From contig JABYQN010000014.1 in the NCBI GenBank assembly GCA_022606135.1, forward strand, positions 186,001 through 250,000: a DNA stretch of 64,000 bases. Reading direction: 5' to 3'. This document shows, piece by piece, positions 33,588-43,193 of the stretch (position 1 is its first letter; each line of letters starts with the position of its first letter). The position numbers were made by a program, and so were the translations under genes. The stretch is from Fomes fomentarius (lineage: Eukaryota; Basidiomycota; Agaricomycetes; Polyporales; Polyporaceae). The notes beneath the pieces were generated by a model, which was not told the origin of the DNA, made no database searches, and saw only the letters and a list, made by a program, of their open reading frames with translations.

Positions 33588-34019
33588 ACGATTCATTGTG
33601 AATCACGATGATTCACAGTGAATCGCGATGATTCATCATGATTCACGATGAATGATGCTTGGACCAGCACCCAAGGCCATGCACCTTGCACACAATATGA
33701 GATGCGAGCCATTGTGTTTCACAAGGATTCATGATGATTCATGACGATTCATCATGGTTCACGATATATCGCCCTTTGATGGTGTATTGTACAGGGGTAG
33801 CAGATCATCGCGAGCCATCGTGAATCACGATGATTCACGATGATACACGATGATTCACTATGATTCACAATGTGTGTCTAATCCTGTCCTCGGTGATTCA
33901 CGAATGAACACAAATGAACACGAGTGATCATTCGTGATCATTCGTGTTCATCCATGTTCATTCATGTTCATTCATGTTCATTTGTGTTCATTCGTGTTCA
34001 TTAGTGTTCATTAGTGATT
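33588..34019. repeat. Right palindromic satellite block
   Basis: Palindromic ATGATTCACG/TGTGAATCACG units occupy 33588-33650, 33710-33770 and 33810-33870. Units of the type TGATCATTCG and TGTTCATTCA run from 33905 to 34019. The order is the reverse of the left block: ATTCACGATG units inside, ATCATT/TTCATT units outside. The HECT-like gene starts only ~70 bp inward. Confidence 0.9.
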
Positions 34020-34122
34020 ACTTCATTCCAATTGTTTTTGTCCAATGGGGCCCTTCATACCAGTACCTGTATGAATGTGCGTTAATGAGATGCGGTGGCG
34101 CCAGTAGAAAAGAACGCAGGAT

Positions 34123-34166
34123 GCATGCGGCATGGGCCCTAGTGCCGGTGCCGCTGTGCCGCATGC
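34123..34166. repeat. 10-bp inverted repeat near the insertion junction
   Basis: gcatgcggca at 34123-34132 and tgccgcatgc at 34157-34166 are perfect inverted copies around 24 bp. They lie between the putative right end of the insert and SDR exon 1. The intervening minus-strand text contains GGCACCGGCACTAGG, which could be the remnant of the SDR glycine motif (GTG) that should open exon 2. Confidence 0.5.
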
Positions 34167-34206
34167 ACCAGTGAGCAGTGATAACATATGAATGAATACA
34201 CTTTAC

Positions 34207-34258
34207 CTGAACCGTTGCCCACGCCGGCGATCACGATGAGAGGGTGAGCAGTGGTCAT
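34207..34258 (-). pseudogene. SDR gene exon 1, separated from the rest by ~14 kb
   Basis: ATG at 34258 encodes MTTAHPLIVIAGVGNGSG and ends at a GT donor (gtaaag at 34206-34201). This is the cofactor-binding glycine motif that starts NADP-dependent SDRs and is missing from 19322-20123. Strand and order agree with a single gene. A TATA-like sequence (ttatataaat on the minus strand, ~34337-34346) lies 80 bp upstream. Confidence 0.8.
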
Positions 34259-34558
34259 AGCGTAGTACGAGTTCTGGGATGGGTTAGTAAGCTGCCACAA
34301 CGGTTGATTGCTCAGTCTCCCAGAAGTCATTGAGGATTTATATAAGCACCTACCAGGAGCGCGCCTGGCGAAGTACATATGGCTGCAAGGAATCTCCTGC
34401 TCACGTCAGATCAACAGACATACTATGTATGACCGTTCAGATGCCCGAGGGACATGCGGCTGAACAGGGACTCAGCGCTGCACATGTTCGCGTTACGCCG
34501 AAAATTCCCTCCTCCTCCTCCTCCTCCTCCCTGTTATCCCACGAAATGTTAACAGCCT

Positions 34559-35250
34559 GTCATCGCCCTTCGAGCGCGCAATTGCGACTATACGAATTCA
34601 TTCGACCTCTCCTTGACTGTCCGCAGTTCTAGAGATGCCGGGAAGCTCCTTGATCGGGCTTGTCAAGAGCTCACCCACATTCTACCCACTGCCTGTCTGA
34701 CATCGCTGTGTGTGCAAGGATACCATTCAGCCTTGTATCGAGAGCCACCTGGCAGAATCCGTTTGCGCACTATCCCGACCTGGAGTCGATAGCTCTAGCT
34801 GGATGGTCCTCCAGTCACAGATTTTGGGAGGCGCTCCAACCGCAGCCCAAGTCTTCCTCACCGGCGTCTTCCCTACCTTCACCGATGAACCACCACGCTG
34901 CGGTACCATGTCCGCGCCTCAAGTCCATCGGCATCGTGGTGTGGATTGTCGTACGAAAGATAGAGACCGAGTCTTGGGCCATGCCCAACGCCCTTTGGTT
35001 GCGGAAAGAGCATGGACACCCTTTGGCGACGCTAAGCCTGGACTGGAACTATCACCTTCCCCCTCGCGCCCCAATTCTCAAACCCAGCGATACGGAGTAC
35101 CTGCATAAGCTGGCGTCTTCCGTGAGACAAGTTATGTGTAGGTCGGTAAATCAACCCAAGTGGTCGTATGTCATCCATGCCATGGCTTGTTCAGTAAACG
35201 TCGAAGCTAATCAACCCTTCGTGGGCTCTACAGAAACGTGTTTTCTCTGA
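34559..35250 (+). pseudogene. F-box/LRR C-terminal fragment, frameshifted
   Basis: The first ~155 bp are about 90% identical by eye to 16199-16355 of the F-box pseudogene (shared strings include gggaagctccttgatcgg). The frame then changes, and an LRR-like end is read: FAHYPDLESIALAGWSSSHR and CPRLKSIGIVVW, typical of the last repeats of fungal F-box proteins. No F-box or start codon is present, so this is a relic. Confidence 0.65.
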
Positions 35251-36350
35251 TTGCACCAGGGCACCCGAGTCCCACGAGGTCTGACCGAGATCAGAACGTC
35301 TCTGCCGTCGGGCCTATGCCCAGCTGAGACAGGATCCTGGGATGCATCAGCGATGGACATGACCTCGTATACAGCAAGCGTCAGCTGACTCAGACCTTCC
35401 GGCTGCGAAGTTCTGTGCCTGGTATGTGATTCGCCCCAATTCCTCGTGCTGCCCTACCCGGTCTGCACCCTGCAGGCCCTAGCTACTGAATGGTCTGCTC
35501 GCGACCCTGTACGCGGAATGGGACATAGTGAATGAGATACCTTACACTTGTTCAAGCTTGTGTGGCGGTCACTAGGTTTCGTTACCGGTGTTTCATTTCC
35601 TCGACAGTCTGTTATAATATTCAATCTGTGAAACACCGAACAAGTTTCCACGGCACGCAAGTGGAAAGGTGCGAGGACTGCAATCCGATAAGTTTGACTG
35701 TGACTGCAAGCCCTGAGGCATCAGGCCTTCAGGCCTCAAGCTAGGCCGCCGAAAGTGATGACACCCGTGTTGACCACGCATCCTCTTGAGACCCTTGCTA
35801 AGCACTTATGTGAAGCGGTGTTTACCCCAGATCTCACTGTCTCCGCAATTCGCACAATCGAAGATAGATTGGTAACACTACACATTACAGATATTGCTCT
35901 TTGTTGAACCCTGAGCCTCTTGCCGGTTGAACGGGCATAGCGTCAATCCGCGCTGAACTGGTCGTTTGAGACCAGAGTGCGCAACTAGGTGAGTCCGAGG
36001 TCACAGTGCTGTTACACAAGACACGGTACACTCGCTGTGAGTCTTTCCATCCACAAAGTTATGCCCCACTGCCTGAGCAGTATCGCTGACGTCTCAATGC
36101 TGGAACACGATAAATGAATCACTGGACGACAGCGATGGTAAGTTCGAAGGAGAGAGGAGATTCACTGACACATATTGTCATCCTGAGTCTGAAGACAGCA
36201 GAGGTAATTCACTGCGACGTCAAAACATGAACGGTGTAAGCAAAAGAGTGTTCTGCCTTATCAAACACTTGCTTAATCAATCCATATGCATTTTTTGGAG
36301 ACTACATCGTTACAATACTCGTGAGACGTGAACTATGTTGGACGCAGGTA
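35251..36350. other. Intergenic, no gene seen
   Basis: Short frames only; no domain, tandem array or RNA gene recognised. Confidence 0.45.
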
Positions 36351-37998
36351 CTAATCAGGGGGTTCGCTTGTTTCTTCCCAGTCTGCATCCATGACTACGA
36401 GGTTGCAGTCGTTATGTTCTGAGAGCACTGGAGAAGTTTGGGCAGGCTCAGGATACATGCCCCCTGGATCAGCGTCCAAAGTCTCTTCAACAATTCCACC
36501 CGGATCATATGGAGTACCCACCCGACGGGGCATCCAGGGAAACACCTTGCTGTGGCCCTCTGGTAGCACCAACAACGGGTAATCAGTATCGTCTGGGCCA
36601 CCACTTCCGTTCACCTTGACGTTCCGCCAATTTTTCAGCTCCACACTGAGCATGCCGCAGCAGAAGCGACACTTCTTGGAAACACCGATGCGGATCGTCG
36701 ATGCCTGAGAAGGTCGGTCAGTGTTGGTGGTCACGACCTCGAGGCATTAGCGAGGACTCTAGGCACGCGACTCACAACCCGAGTACCGGTTTGATGTGAG
36801 TACACTGCACCCATGAGCGCTGCCTCCGCGTGTATCGAAACAGTGAAGCTCTTCTTGTTGTCCGGACTCCAGCGTGCCTGAAACAGGCTCTCTATACTCT
36901 TCGTCTTGCTCGGACTTGCCTTCATCAGTCCCGTCTTCAATTTCTCCACTACACCAACGTCGATTGTCTGCGAGTTGGCAGCAGTGAGAAACGACATTGA
37001 CAACTGCGCATTGGCCTCGCGGTATATCTTCACGAATCCCATGAGGAACCGTGAGGCAGAGTAAGGATAGCCAGAGTGGAGATGTAGCGGATGACATGGG
37101 CCGCGTTAGGGCCATCTTCGGACTCGAGGTCGGCCTGAACTTCTGCATGAACTTCTGTCCCATTTATCAATATCTGGTCACGATCGGATGAAGCGAGAAC
37201 GTGCCTGGATCCTCCTCGTTGGTGGGCACAGCAGCGCCTTGGTGACCGTCAGTAACTTCGATCAGTCATGCCACGGAACGACATCACCTGCAGCATCGCC
37301 GGCTTCACTTGAAGACGTTTCCTTGAAGAATGCTGTGCGATGGACAAGCACTACATGGATAGCCGAAGGTCTTGCCACACCTACCTTCGGGCTGGAATTT
37401 CGTGTGAAGTATATTCCGGGAGTAAAAGACACGAAGTTCCAGAGCGAGCTTGGGGGTGACGAGCTTGGCGACAATGTGCAAGCGTACAAACTCGTGTATG
37501 ACTAGAAGAGCACTACGACTATACGCAATGTTGGCGACAAGTTCCTGCCGTCGACTCTCTGTCTGGTCTTTTGAGAGCGGCTCGCCGTTGCCCGTGCGAT
37601 CTGAGAGCGACAACCTGCTTCTCTCAACGCTCGAGAGCGTCGAGGAGGACACGTGCCCATTGCTTCCCGTTTGATAAAGTCAAGGGAAACAATGTGTGGG
37701 TCGAGGTAGATTCCGAAGGGGCGATGCCAGCGTCCTTCAGCACACCGACGACATTTTGATCACGAACACGGATCGATGTGTCTTCATGCCAGTCATCCAA
37801 TGGATCGGTGAGCGGTGCGATTGCACCATTCTTGCCGGAGCGGTTCCATGCGGCCGATCGTCGCGACGAGTGAGCGAAGGTGAGCGAGGGTGGCCATGCT
37901 CGTAGATGGGTTGAGGAGGGGTCTGCGGTCACGGTCCATGCCTGGACCCGTATTGATGCATTGGACCATGGGGGTTCACGGTGACAGCTCGGTTGCAA
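36351..37998 (-). CDS. Deaminase-like protein (OTT_1508-type), model incomplete
   Basis: The C-terminal exons encode FTVSIHAEAALMGAVYSHQT and, after an intron, TIRIGVSKKCRFCCGML. The HAE and C-x2-C pair in that order is the zinc-binding and catalytic signature of the cytidine-deaminase-like fold. The context (IGxSKxxCxxC) is that of fungal OTT_1508-type deaminases, whose substrate is unknown. The last exon runs to 36351. Upstream, 37305-37652 (LVANIAYSRSALLVIHEFV) and 37624-37998 look coding on the same strand with probable short introns at 37330-37390 and 37040-37075, but I could not build one unbroken model. The gene could therefore be intact or decayed. Confidence 0.55.
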
Positions 37999-39040
37999 GT
38001 GGAGTCAATAACGAGTACGAATGGCTTCGGCATCACACAGTATCTGCATCATGTCGGACCAGAGCTGAGTGTCAGTTGTTTTGATTGGAAAACCAAACCA
38101 TGAAGCCTGAACGTACGTGCAAATTCCGTGCGTATCGCTCCAGTTTCGAGGTATTAGTACAGTGCCAAATGTGAGTCCAAGACCACCGACGAGACCCTGA
38201 CGTCAACCCATGACCATAGTGCGGTGGACGCGCCGGAAGCTGTGACTAGGACTCAGTGATATCGGATGGCGCACGGCTCGAGCAGCCCGCCTTCTGCCCG
38301 AGCTTGGTATGGCCAGACAAGTTCAGAGCGCGCTAGTTCTCGCCTAGGCAGTGAAGCTGCAGATTCAGTGTCAATTATCTATGGCACCTCGGGCTTACAT
38401 GTACAAGCGTTGGTCTCAGCTGGCTCACCAACGGCTCGTATCGACTCACAGCGTCACCAGTATATTCCTCCGTAAGGAAACCAAGAGTGCACCTCTGACT
38501 AGTCATCGATGGCCACCAGTCAAATTTGATGAGACTTGTAAATTGACCTATTCAATGACTATGCACCCAACTTTTCGTCAGACGCAGCAGCAGCACTGGT
38601 AGCTCGAGAGGAGCCGGTGGTGGACATGAAGTAGTAGTAGTTAACACAAAGGGAACTTGTAGCGCTCAGCGTGTCATCGCGACGCGATAGTCACATGATC
38701 GTGAGAGACCGAGAGACCCCGCGCGCTTCTGGCGACTCTGAGGCTCTACCAGTCTCCTCTGGTGCGCACGACGTTAACTTTCAGTCTCTGAGTTACAGTG
38801 AGTACTTCAAACTTCCACGTACGCATCCGATGTCCTCACGTACTTGGACGTAAAAGCCCTCAAGTTACAATAACCGTCGTCATATCTTTGGGTCAAAGTT
38901 GACGTCGGACCTGCGAAGCCCCTGTGTATGTCCCTTTTCTACTTATGGGTCTCTAATCTGTAACTCAAGATGATTGCCCTTGACACGAAGAGACAACTCA
39001 GCTAGGGATCCCATCCATAACTGTCTTGATTCTCAGGCGT
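37999..39040. other. Intergenic upstream of the F-box gene
   Basis: No convincing frame. The last part is AT-rich and should hold the promoter of the F-box gene that follows; no clear TATA box was seen. Confidence 0.4.
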
Positions 39041-40606
39041 ATGGCACACCAAGAAGACGAGCCTGCCCTGCCCAACATCAACATGACGGATTCGATCAAC
39101 AGTCTTCCCAATGAGCTGTTGGCATACATCTTTGCGCTTTGCGCTGTCGGCGAAGACATCCCATATCGATCCCGTCGCGGCGTCTCCGATCACAGATGGA
39201 TACACCTCACTCTAGTCTGTCGATATTGGCGCGATGTCGCACACACCACGCCGACCCTGTGGGCCAAGATCATCGTCGGACGGAAGGCAGAATGGTTGCA
39301 GCTCTGCCTCACCCGCTCGGCCTCGACAGCCCTCGACATCGTGTTCACAAGCGGAGCGTTCCCGTCCCCACAATTAGAATTAGGGGTCCTACTCCTTCAC
39401 GCGCATCGTATCAGGACCCTCCGGCTCGATATCCTAGTTGTGAGGGAAGAGTGGCACGCAGTCCTTTGCAGGTTGCTCTGCCAACCTATGCCTGCCTTAG
39501 AAGAACTCCACTACAAAGTTCTCGGAACTCATGATGATCTGGCCATATCGTCTGAGAGGTTTCCACGTCTTGAAGTGCTTCATCTCGTGGGCGCAACCGC
39601 CCCTCGCGATACGCAGACATATTCGAAGCTCAGTTCCCTGCGCCTTAAGGACTGCTCATGCGACCTGACCTACGATCAATTCCTCGACGCCCTCTCAGGG
39701 AGCGAAACGCTGCAGGAGCTACATCTAGACTGTTTCCTCGATCGGCTTGCCTTCGACACTCAGCCCTCTACTGATGCCCGGTTAACCCTTCCACGACTCT
39801 CCGATCTCACGCTCCGCAATCACCGTCCAGCCAAATCGAACATGTTCGTTGGCCACCTGGTTCTACCCTCTCTCACCCGTCTCAAAGTGCACTGTTACCT
39901 CGGTAGCATTGAGGAGCACGACCTCACTCAGACCCTCCCAAAGCTCCTGCCGCCAGATCCGGGAGCGTACTTCCCTCTTTTGCGCGAGATCACGAGCGTG
40001 GGATTGCGGGTACGCGAGGACTGCTACCAAATGACTGGATTCCTCGACGACCGTGGCATGGGTCGACCAAACATCCAACTATCGGTAACATCGGACCCAT
40101 ACGTGATTTGGGGAGAGACCTTTCCCATTGGGCTCCGTGACGTACTCGACGTCTTTCGCGATGCTCCGCTGAGGCACCTATTGGTGTACCACGGTGATTA
40201 CGAGGTGGATGTGGATCCCACGTTGCCCTGGGCCACCTTGTTGCGTTCGTTTCCGATGCTCGAAACGCTCAAAGTTGACGGGTGGGAGTGGGTCACGGGA
40301 CTCTGGCAAGGACTTGGGTTTGCTTCTTGCGCTCTTGAGGCCAATCCTGACGTCCCTGATCTCGTTGGCCCCGGGTCCGTCGTCTGCCCCGGACTCCACA
40401 CTATGCGCCTCGGTTACTGGTTGTTTGTGGACGAGCGGATGTTGGACGAGATTGCGGAATGTCTGCGCGTTCGGGCGGATCGCGGCACTCGGTTGAGGCG
40501 GCTTTACATGACTTTGAGTTATCACTCCTCAGTCTATGTTCAAAAGAAGGAGACGGCGGTGTCGCGTCTGCAGAAGTTGGTCGGGGAGGTATCAGTCCGT
40601 GTCTGA
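39041..40606 (+). CDS. F-box/LRR protein, intact, 521 aa
   Basis: A single-exon gene. I take the ATG at 39041 (MAHQEDEPALPN); a second ATG at 39083 is possible. The F-box reads INSLPNELLAYIFALCAV and continues LTLVCRYWRDVAHTTPTLW. LRR-like strands follow (FPRLEVLHLVG, KLSSLRLKDCSCDLTYDQFL, LPRLSDLTLRNHRP, LPSLTRLKVHCYLGS), and the end is FPMLETLKVDGWEWV and CPGLHTMRLGYW. It would recruit targets to an SCF ubiquitin ligase through Skp1. It is the only full-length F-box gene in the window; at least four relics of the family lie nearby. Confidence 0.85.
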   Translation: MAHQEDEPALPNINMTDSINSLPNELLAYIFALCAVGEDIPYRSRRGVSDHRWIHLTLVCRYWRDVAHTTPTLWAKIIVGRKAEWLQLCLTRSASTALDIVFTSGAFPSPQLELGVLLLHAHRIRTLRLDILVVREEWHAVLCRLLCQPMPALEELHYKVLGTHDDLAISSERFPRLEVLHLVGATAPRDTQTYSKLSSLRLKDCSCDLTYDQFLDALSGSETLQELHLDCFLDRLAFDTQPSTDARLTLPRLSDLTLRNHRPAKSNMFVGHLVLPSLTRLKVHCYLGSIEEHDLTQTLPKLLPPDPGAYFPLLREITSVGLRVREDCYQMTGFLDDRGMGRPNIQLSVTSDPYVIWGETFPIGLRDVLDVFRDAPLRHLLVYHGDYEVDVDPTLPWATLLRSFPMLETLKVDGWEWVTGLWQGLGFASCALEANPDVPDLVGPGSVVCPGLHTMRLGYWLFVDERMLDEIAECLRVRADRGTRLRRLYMTLSYHSSVYVQKKETAVSRLQKLVGEVSVRV

Positions 40607-41250
40607 CTACTCACGAACATACGTTCAGATGGTCAGTTCTCTGATATCGCTCAACTTTTTCCGGTGGGGCTTACATGTCACACAGTGTGTGTGCCTTATG
40701 AACAGAAGCCTCCTCAAACTCGGGTACTAGCATCACGAGCCCGAGTCGTGTAGCAATGTAGTGAACTGGGGGAAGTACTTATGTGTTCTGCTTAGCAGTA
40801 CTCTTTTTGGTCTCGAGTCATGCGGCCAATCCAAGGTAAGCAGGTTGGCGAGAGAGTGAAACGGTGTGGTGAAATTCGGAAGTTTGAGATACGAAGAGGG
40901 AGACTGGATACGCATAAGCGACTGATCTTCCGCCGCGTTGCGGCCAACTTGAATGAATGCTGGATGTGCACACGACCTGCCACGGCGTGTCGTCTCCCCT
41001 AGAAGGAGAGGTTGGAAGAGGTTGGAAGAAGCTGGAAGCAGGGGAGGCAGGTCGACCGAGTTGTGTTTATCGGCTGCTTGAAAGGAAAAACACGACAGGG
41101 TTGCCCAGAACAAACATCAGGTCGAAGTTGCTCGCCACACGACCTCGAACGAGGCGCAGAAAAGATACTATCCAGGCAGAGAGGCTCGACGATCGGCAAC
41201 AAAATACGACAAAATGCGAGAGAGTCGCCCTCTTCGGTGCAAGCATGGGT

Positions 41251-42046
41251 CTACAACGAAAGCGCAGCCATGACCAACCCAACGGCGGCCGCGACACTTC
41301 CGGACGCGATCGCGATGGTAGTCGCGCCCGACTCGCCAGGCTTGGACAATTGGATCGACTTGAGGTCGACGCCCGCGTCCTTGCACGCCGACTCGTAATC
41401 TGTTTAGGTAGACAACCAATCAATGTTCGCGCATTAGCCAACGTTCCGAATCACACTCGGTCAGGGTAGAGCAAGAGGGAAAGACTCATGAAGAAAAGGG
41501 GATTCGTGGAGGGAGAACGTACTCGCGAGGCTGTCTTGTGCCTGGCTGAACGTGGTGGTGTCGTTGGGGACCAGGCCAACAGCGCACTGCAAGCAGGACC
41601 CGAGCCCGTTGTGGGTCTTATCGCTGCAGAGACAGCCGACGTCGGTGACGGAGCAAGTCTACCAGGAAGGGTGAATACGGAAGGACATGAGTGTCGTTGT
41701 ACTTATCCCAAAGAAGAGAACTCACCTGCACAGTATTGATGGCATCCGCACAGTCAGACTTGCACTATGCCACATATGCAGTATTGGATTAGAGATGCCC
41801 CCAGATATCTCTGATATTGTCGAAGGCGTACCTGCTCGGGTATACTGTCGGGGTCGATACCAGCCGTGTTCGTCGCCCTGTCAAAGAGGATGGTCGAACG
41901 GACTTTCAAGGCATGCTCGTTCGCAGCGGCTACCGGTCACATGTCGGGAATCCTTCATGAGCATCGAAGAGCCGATAGAAGAGGGGCGACAAACACTGAC
42001 CGTGACCGGCGAGAAGTGCGACAGCAAAGAGAGGGAGGGCGTACAT
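41251..42046 (-). CDS. Small secreted cysteine-containing GPI-anchored protein, paralog 2
   Basis: Five exons join to 153 residues: 42001-42046, 41832-41929, 41726-41758, 41523-41658 and 41251-41399. Exon 1, 2 and 3 lengths equal those of the copy at 1976-2769; exon 4 is two codons longer. The signal peptide (MYALPLFAVALLAGH) is identical. The cysteine part reads SDCADAINTV, then TCSVTDVGCLCSDKTHNG, SCLQC and ESAC, and the GPI-anchor tail SVAAAVGLVMAALSL is identical. The central region differs much more (RATNTAGIDPDSIPEQ here against an Asp/Pro-rich stretch there). Conserved ends with a variable middle suggest both are expressed and the exposed loop has diverged. Confidence 0.85.
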
Positions 42047-42176
42047 CGTTGTGAGGAATGAAGGAAGGCACTTGCTGAGAGAAAACAAAGGCAGTCGTGG
42101 TTCAAAGAACGGGTGTGCAGCGCCTTCAATAAGTAGGAGAAGAGTGTGAGCCGCGTTGTTGAAGCCGGAGCCTGAT

Positions 42177-42184
42177 CTTATATA
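42177..42184 (-). promoter_or_regulatory. TATA box of secreted-protein gene, paralog 2
   Basis: Minus-strand tatataag, ~130 bp before the ATG at 42046, conserved with the box at 2901-2908. Confidence 0.6.
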
Positions 42185-43154
42185 CTGCAGATGCACAAGT
42201 CCATCAATCAAATTGAGAGAGGCTATGATGGAGGTCGCCGACCAGAGCGGCGCGCTCGTCAGTCGTAGCCTTCGATCATTCGCACGATAGACTACTAGAC
42301 CGTGGTGATGAGTCACCAGGAGTCACCGCATCGCATGCGTTGCAACCAATCCCATCGCTATCATGAGAGTCCGAGTGCCTTGATATGCCTCGGTTGGTTC
42401 ATTTGATGGCGGTGTTCACATTGAAGCCGAACTTCCCCGCAAGCACAGATTTCTCGCTTCGATCATCGTTGAGCCACGTCAAATACTTATTTTAGCGTTC
42501 ACCGGAAAAGGAATCGCGCAAAGAGACTCGGAGTGGACCACAACGGACGAGTGATGACAAGAGAGCACCACTACCCCGCGGACATGAGCGAGACGAGGTC
42601 TCCTAGTGATATAGCATCCAACCCACGGTGCAATAGGGTGCAATTGAAAACTTCGTCACGTACCGTATCGTCGGGCATTTCGAAATAAGTATCTCCTGTT
42701 TAGGGCGCGTTCAAGCGGCCCGCGAAGTACGATACTTACATATTGATGCGGGCAGGCACAGATACTGTGGCGAGGCGCTCAAAAAGAGTAACCTTGGCAT
42801 CATCCGTTGCCAAGGCTGAAATTGAAACTTAAAGAGGAGGCTGTGCCGTGCCAAGATGTCGCTCAGGGCTAAATTTAGATCATCATCTGAGCGGCGGACT
42901 CGGACTAAGTACATGCATATGTAGTGACGTGGGACCGACTTCTTAATCATGTTCAACTCATGTACAGTATGTAGTATCTGACAATTGAGTGAGGCTAAGA
43001 GCCGTTGCAACCCCCCTCCCCCGATACGACCACCCTCAAAAGCTAGCGGGCTCGCTTGTCGACGACGCATATTCGCCCGCTCGCTAGTTTTAGGATGTCG
43101 TCCACGCTTGCCTCCTCGCTCTGAGAGTTTGGCCACCTGGCAGGAGGATAGACA

Positions 43155-43193
43155 TAAGGAACTGATCTTCCGCCGCGTTGCGGCCATTGAACG
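43155..43193. repeat. Third copy of the duplication's left-edge motif
   Basis: The string ctgatcttccgccgcgttg with its continuation cggcca recurs here, as at ~1652 and ~40921. Only about 40 bp are shared, preceded by a related ggatagacataag. It suggests that the left edge of the duplicated segment derives from a dispersed repeat. Confidence 0.7.

Larger units (their letters stand above)
20479..34050. mobile_element. Candidate large DNA transposon carrying integrase, DSBH, SANT-like and HECT-like genes
   Basis: This ~13.6 kb block sits inside the first part of an SDR gene. Its ends are mirror images in design. From outside inwards come a degenerate inverted repeat (20479-20507 and 34024-34050 share CCCC, ACAAAAA and GG(G/A)ATG), then GATCA/TGAACA-type short repeats, then arrays of ATGATTCACG-type palindromic units. 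The interior codes for an intact DDE integrase-core protein on the plus strand and three genes on the minus strand that converge on it. Exact ends and a target duplication could not be fixed: 355 bp on the left and ~100 bp on the right, between the inverted repeats and the SDR sequence, remain unassigned. Interpretation as one mobile unit is inference. Confidence 0.6.
40893..42830. repeat. Segmental duplication, copy 2 (partner 1628-3565)
   Basis: Direct copy of 1628-3565 with substitutions and small indels. It begins ~290 bp after an F-box gene, as the other copy does. Past ~42830 the sequences diverge. Confidence 0.9.
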
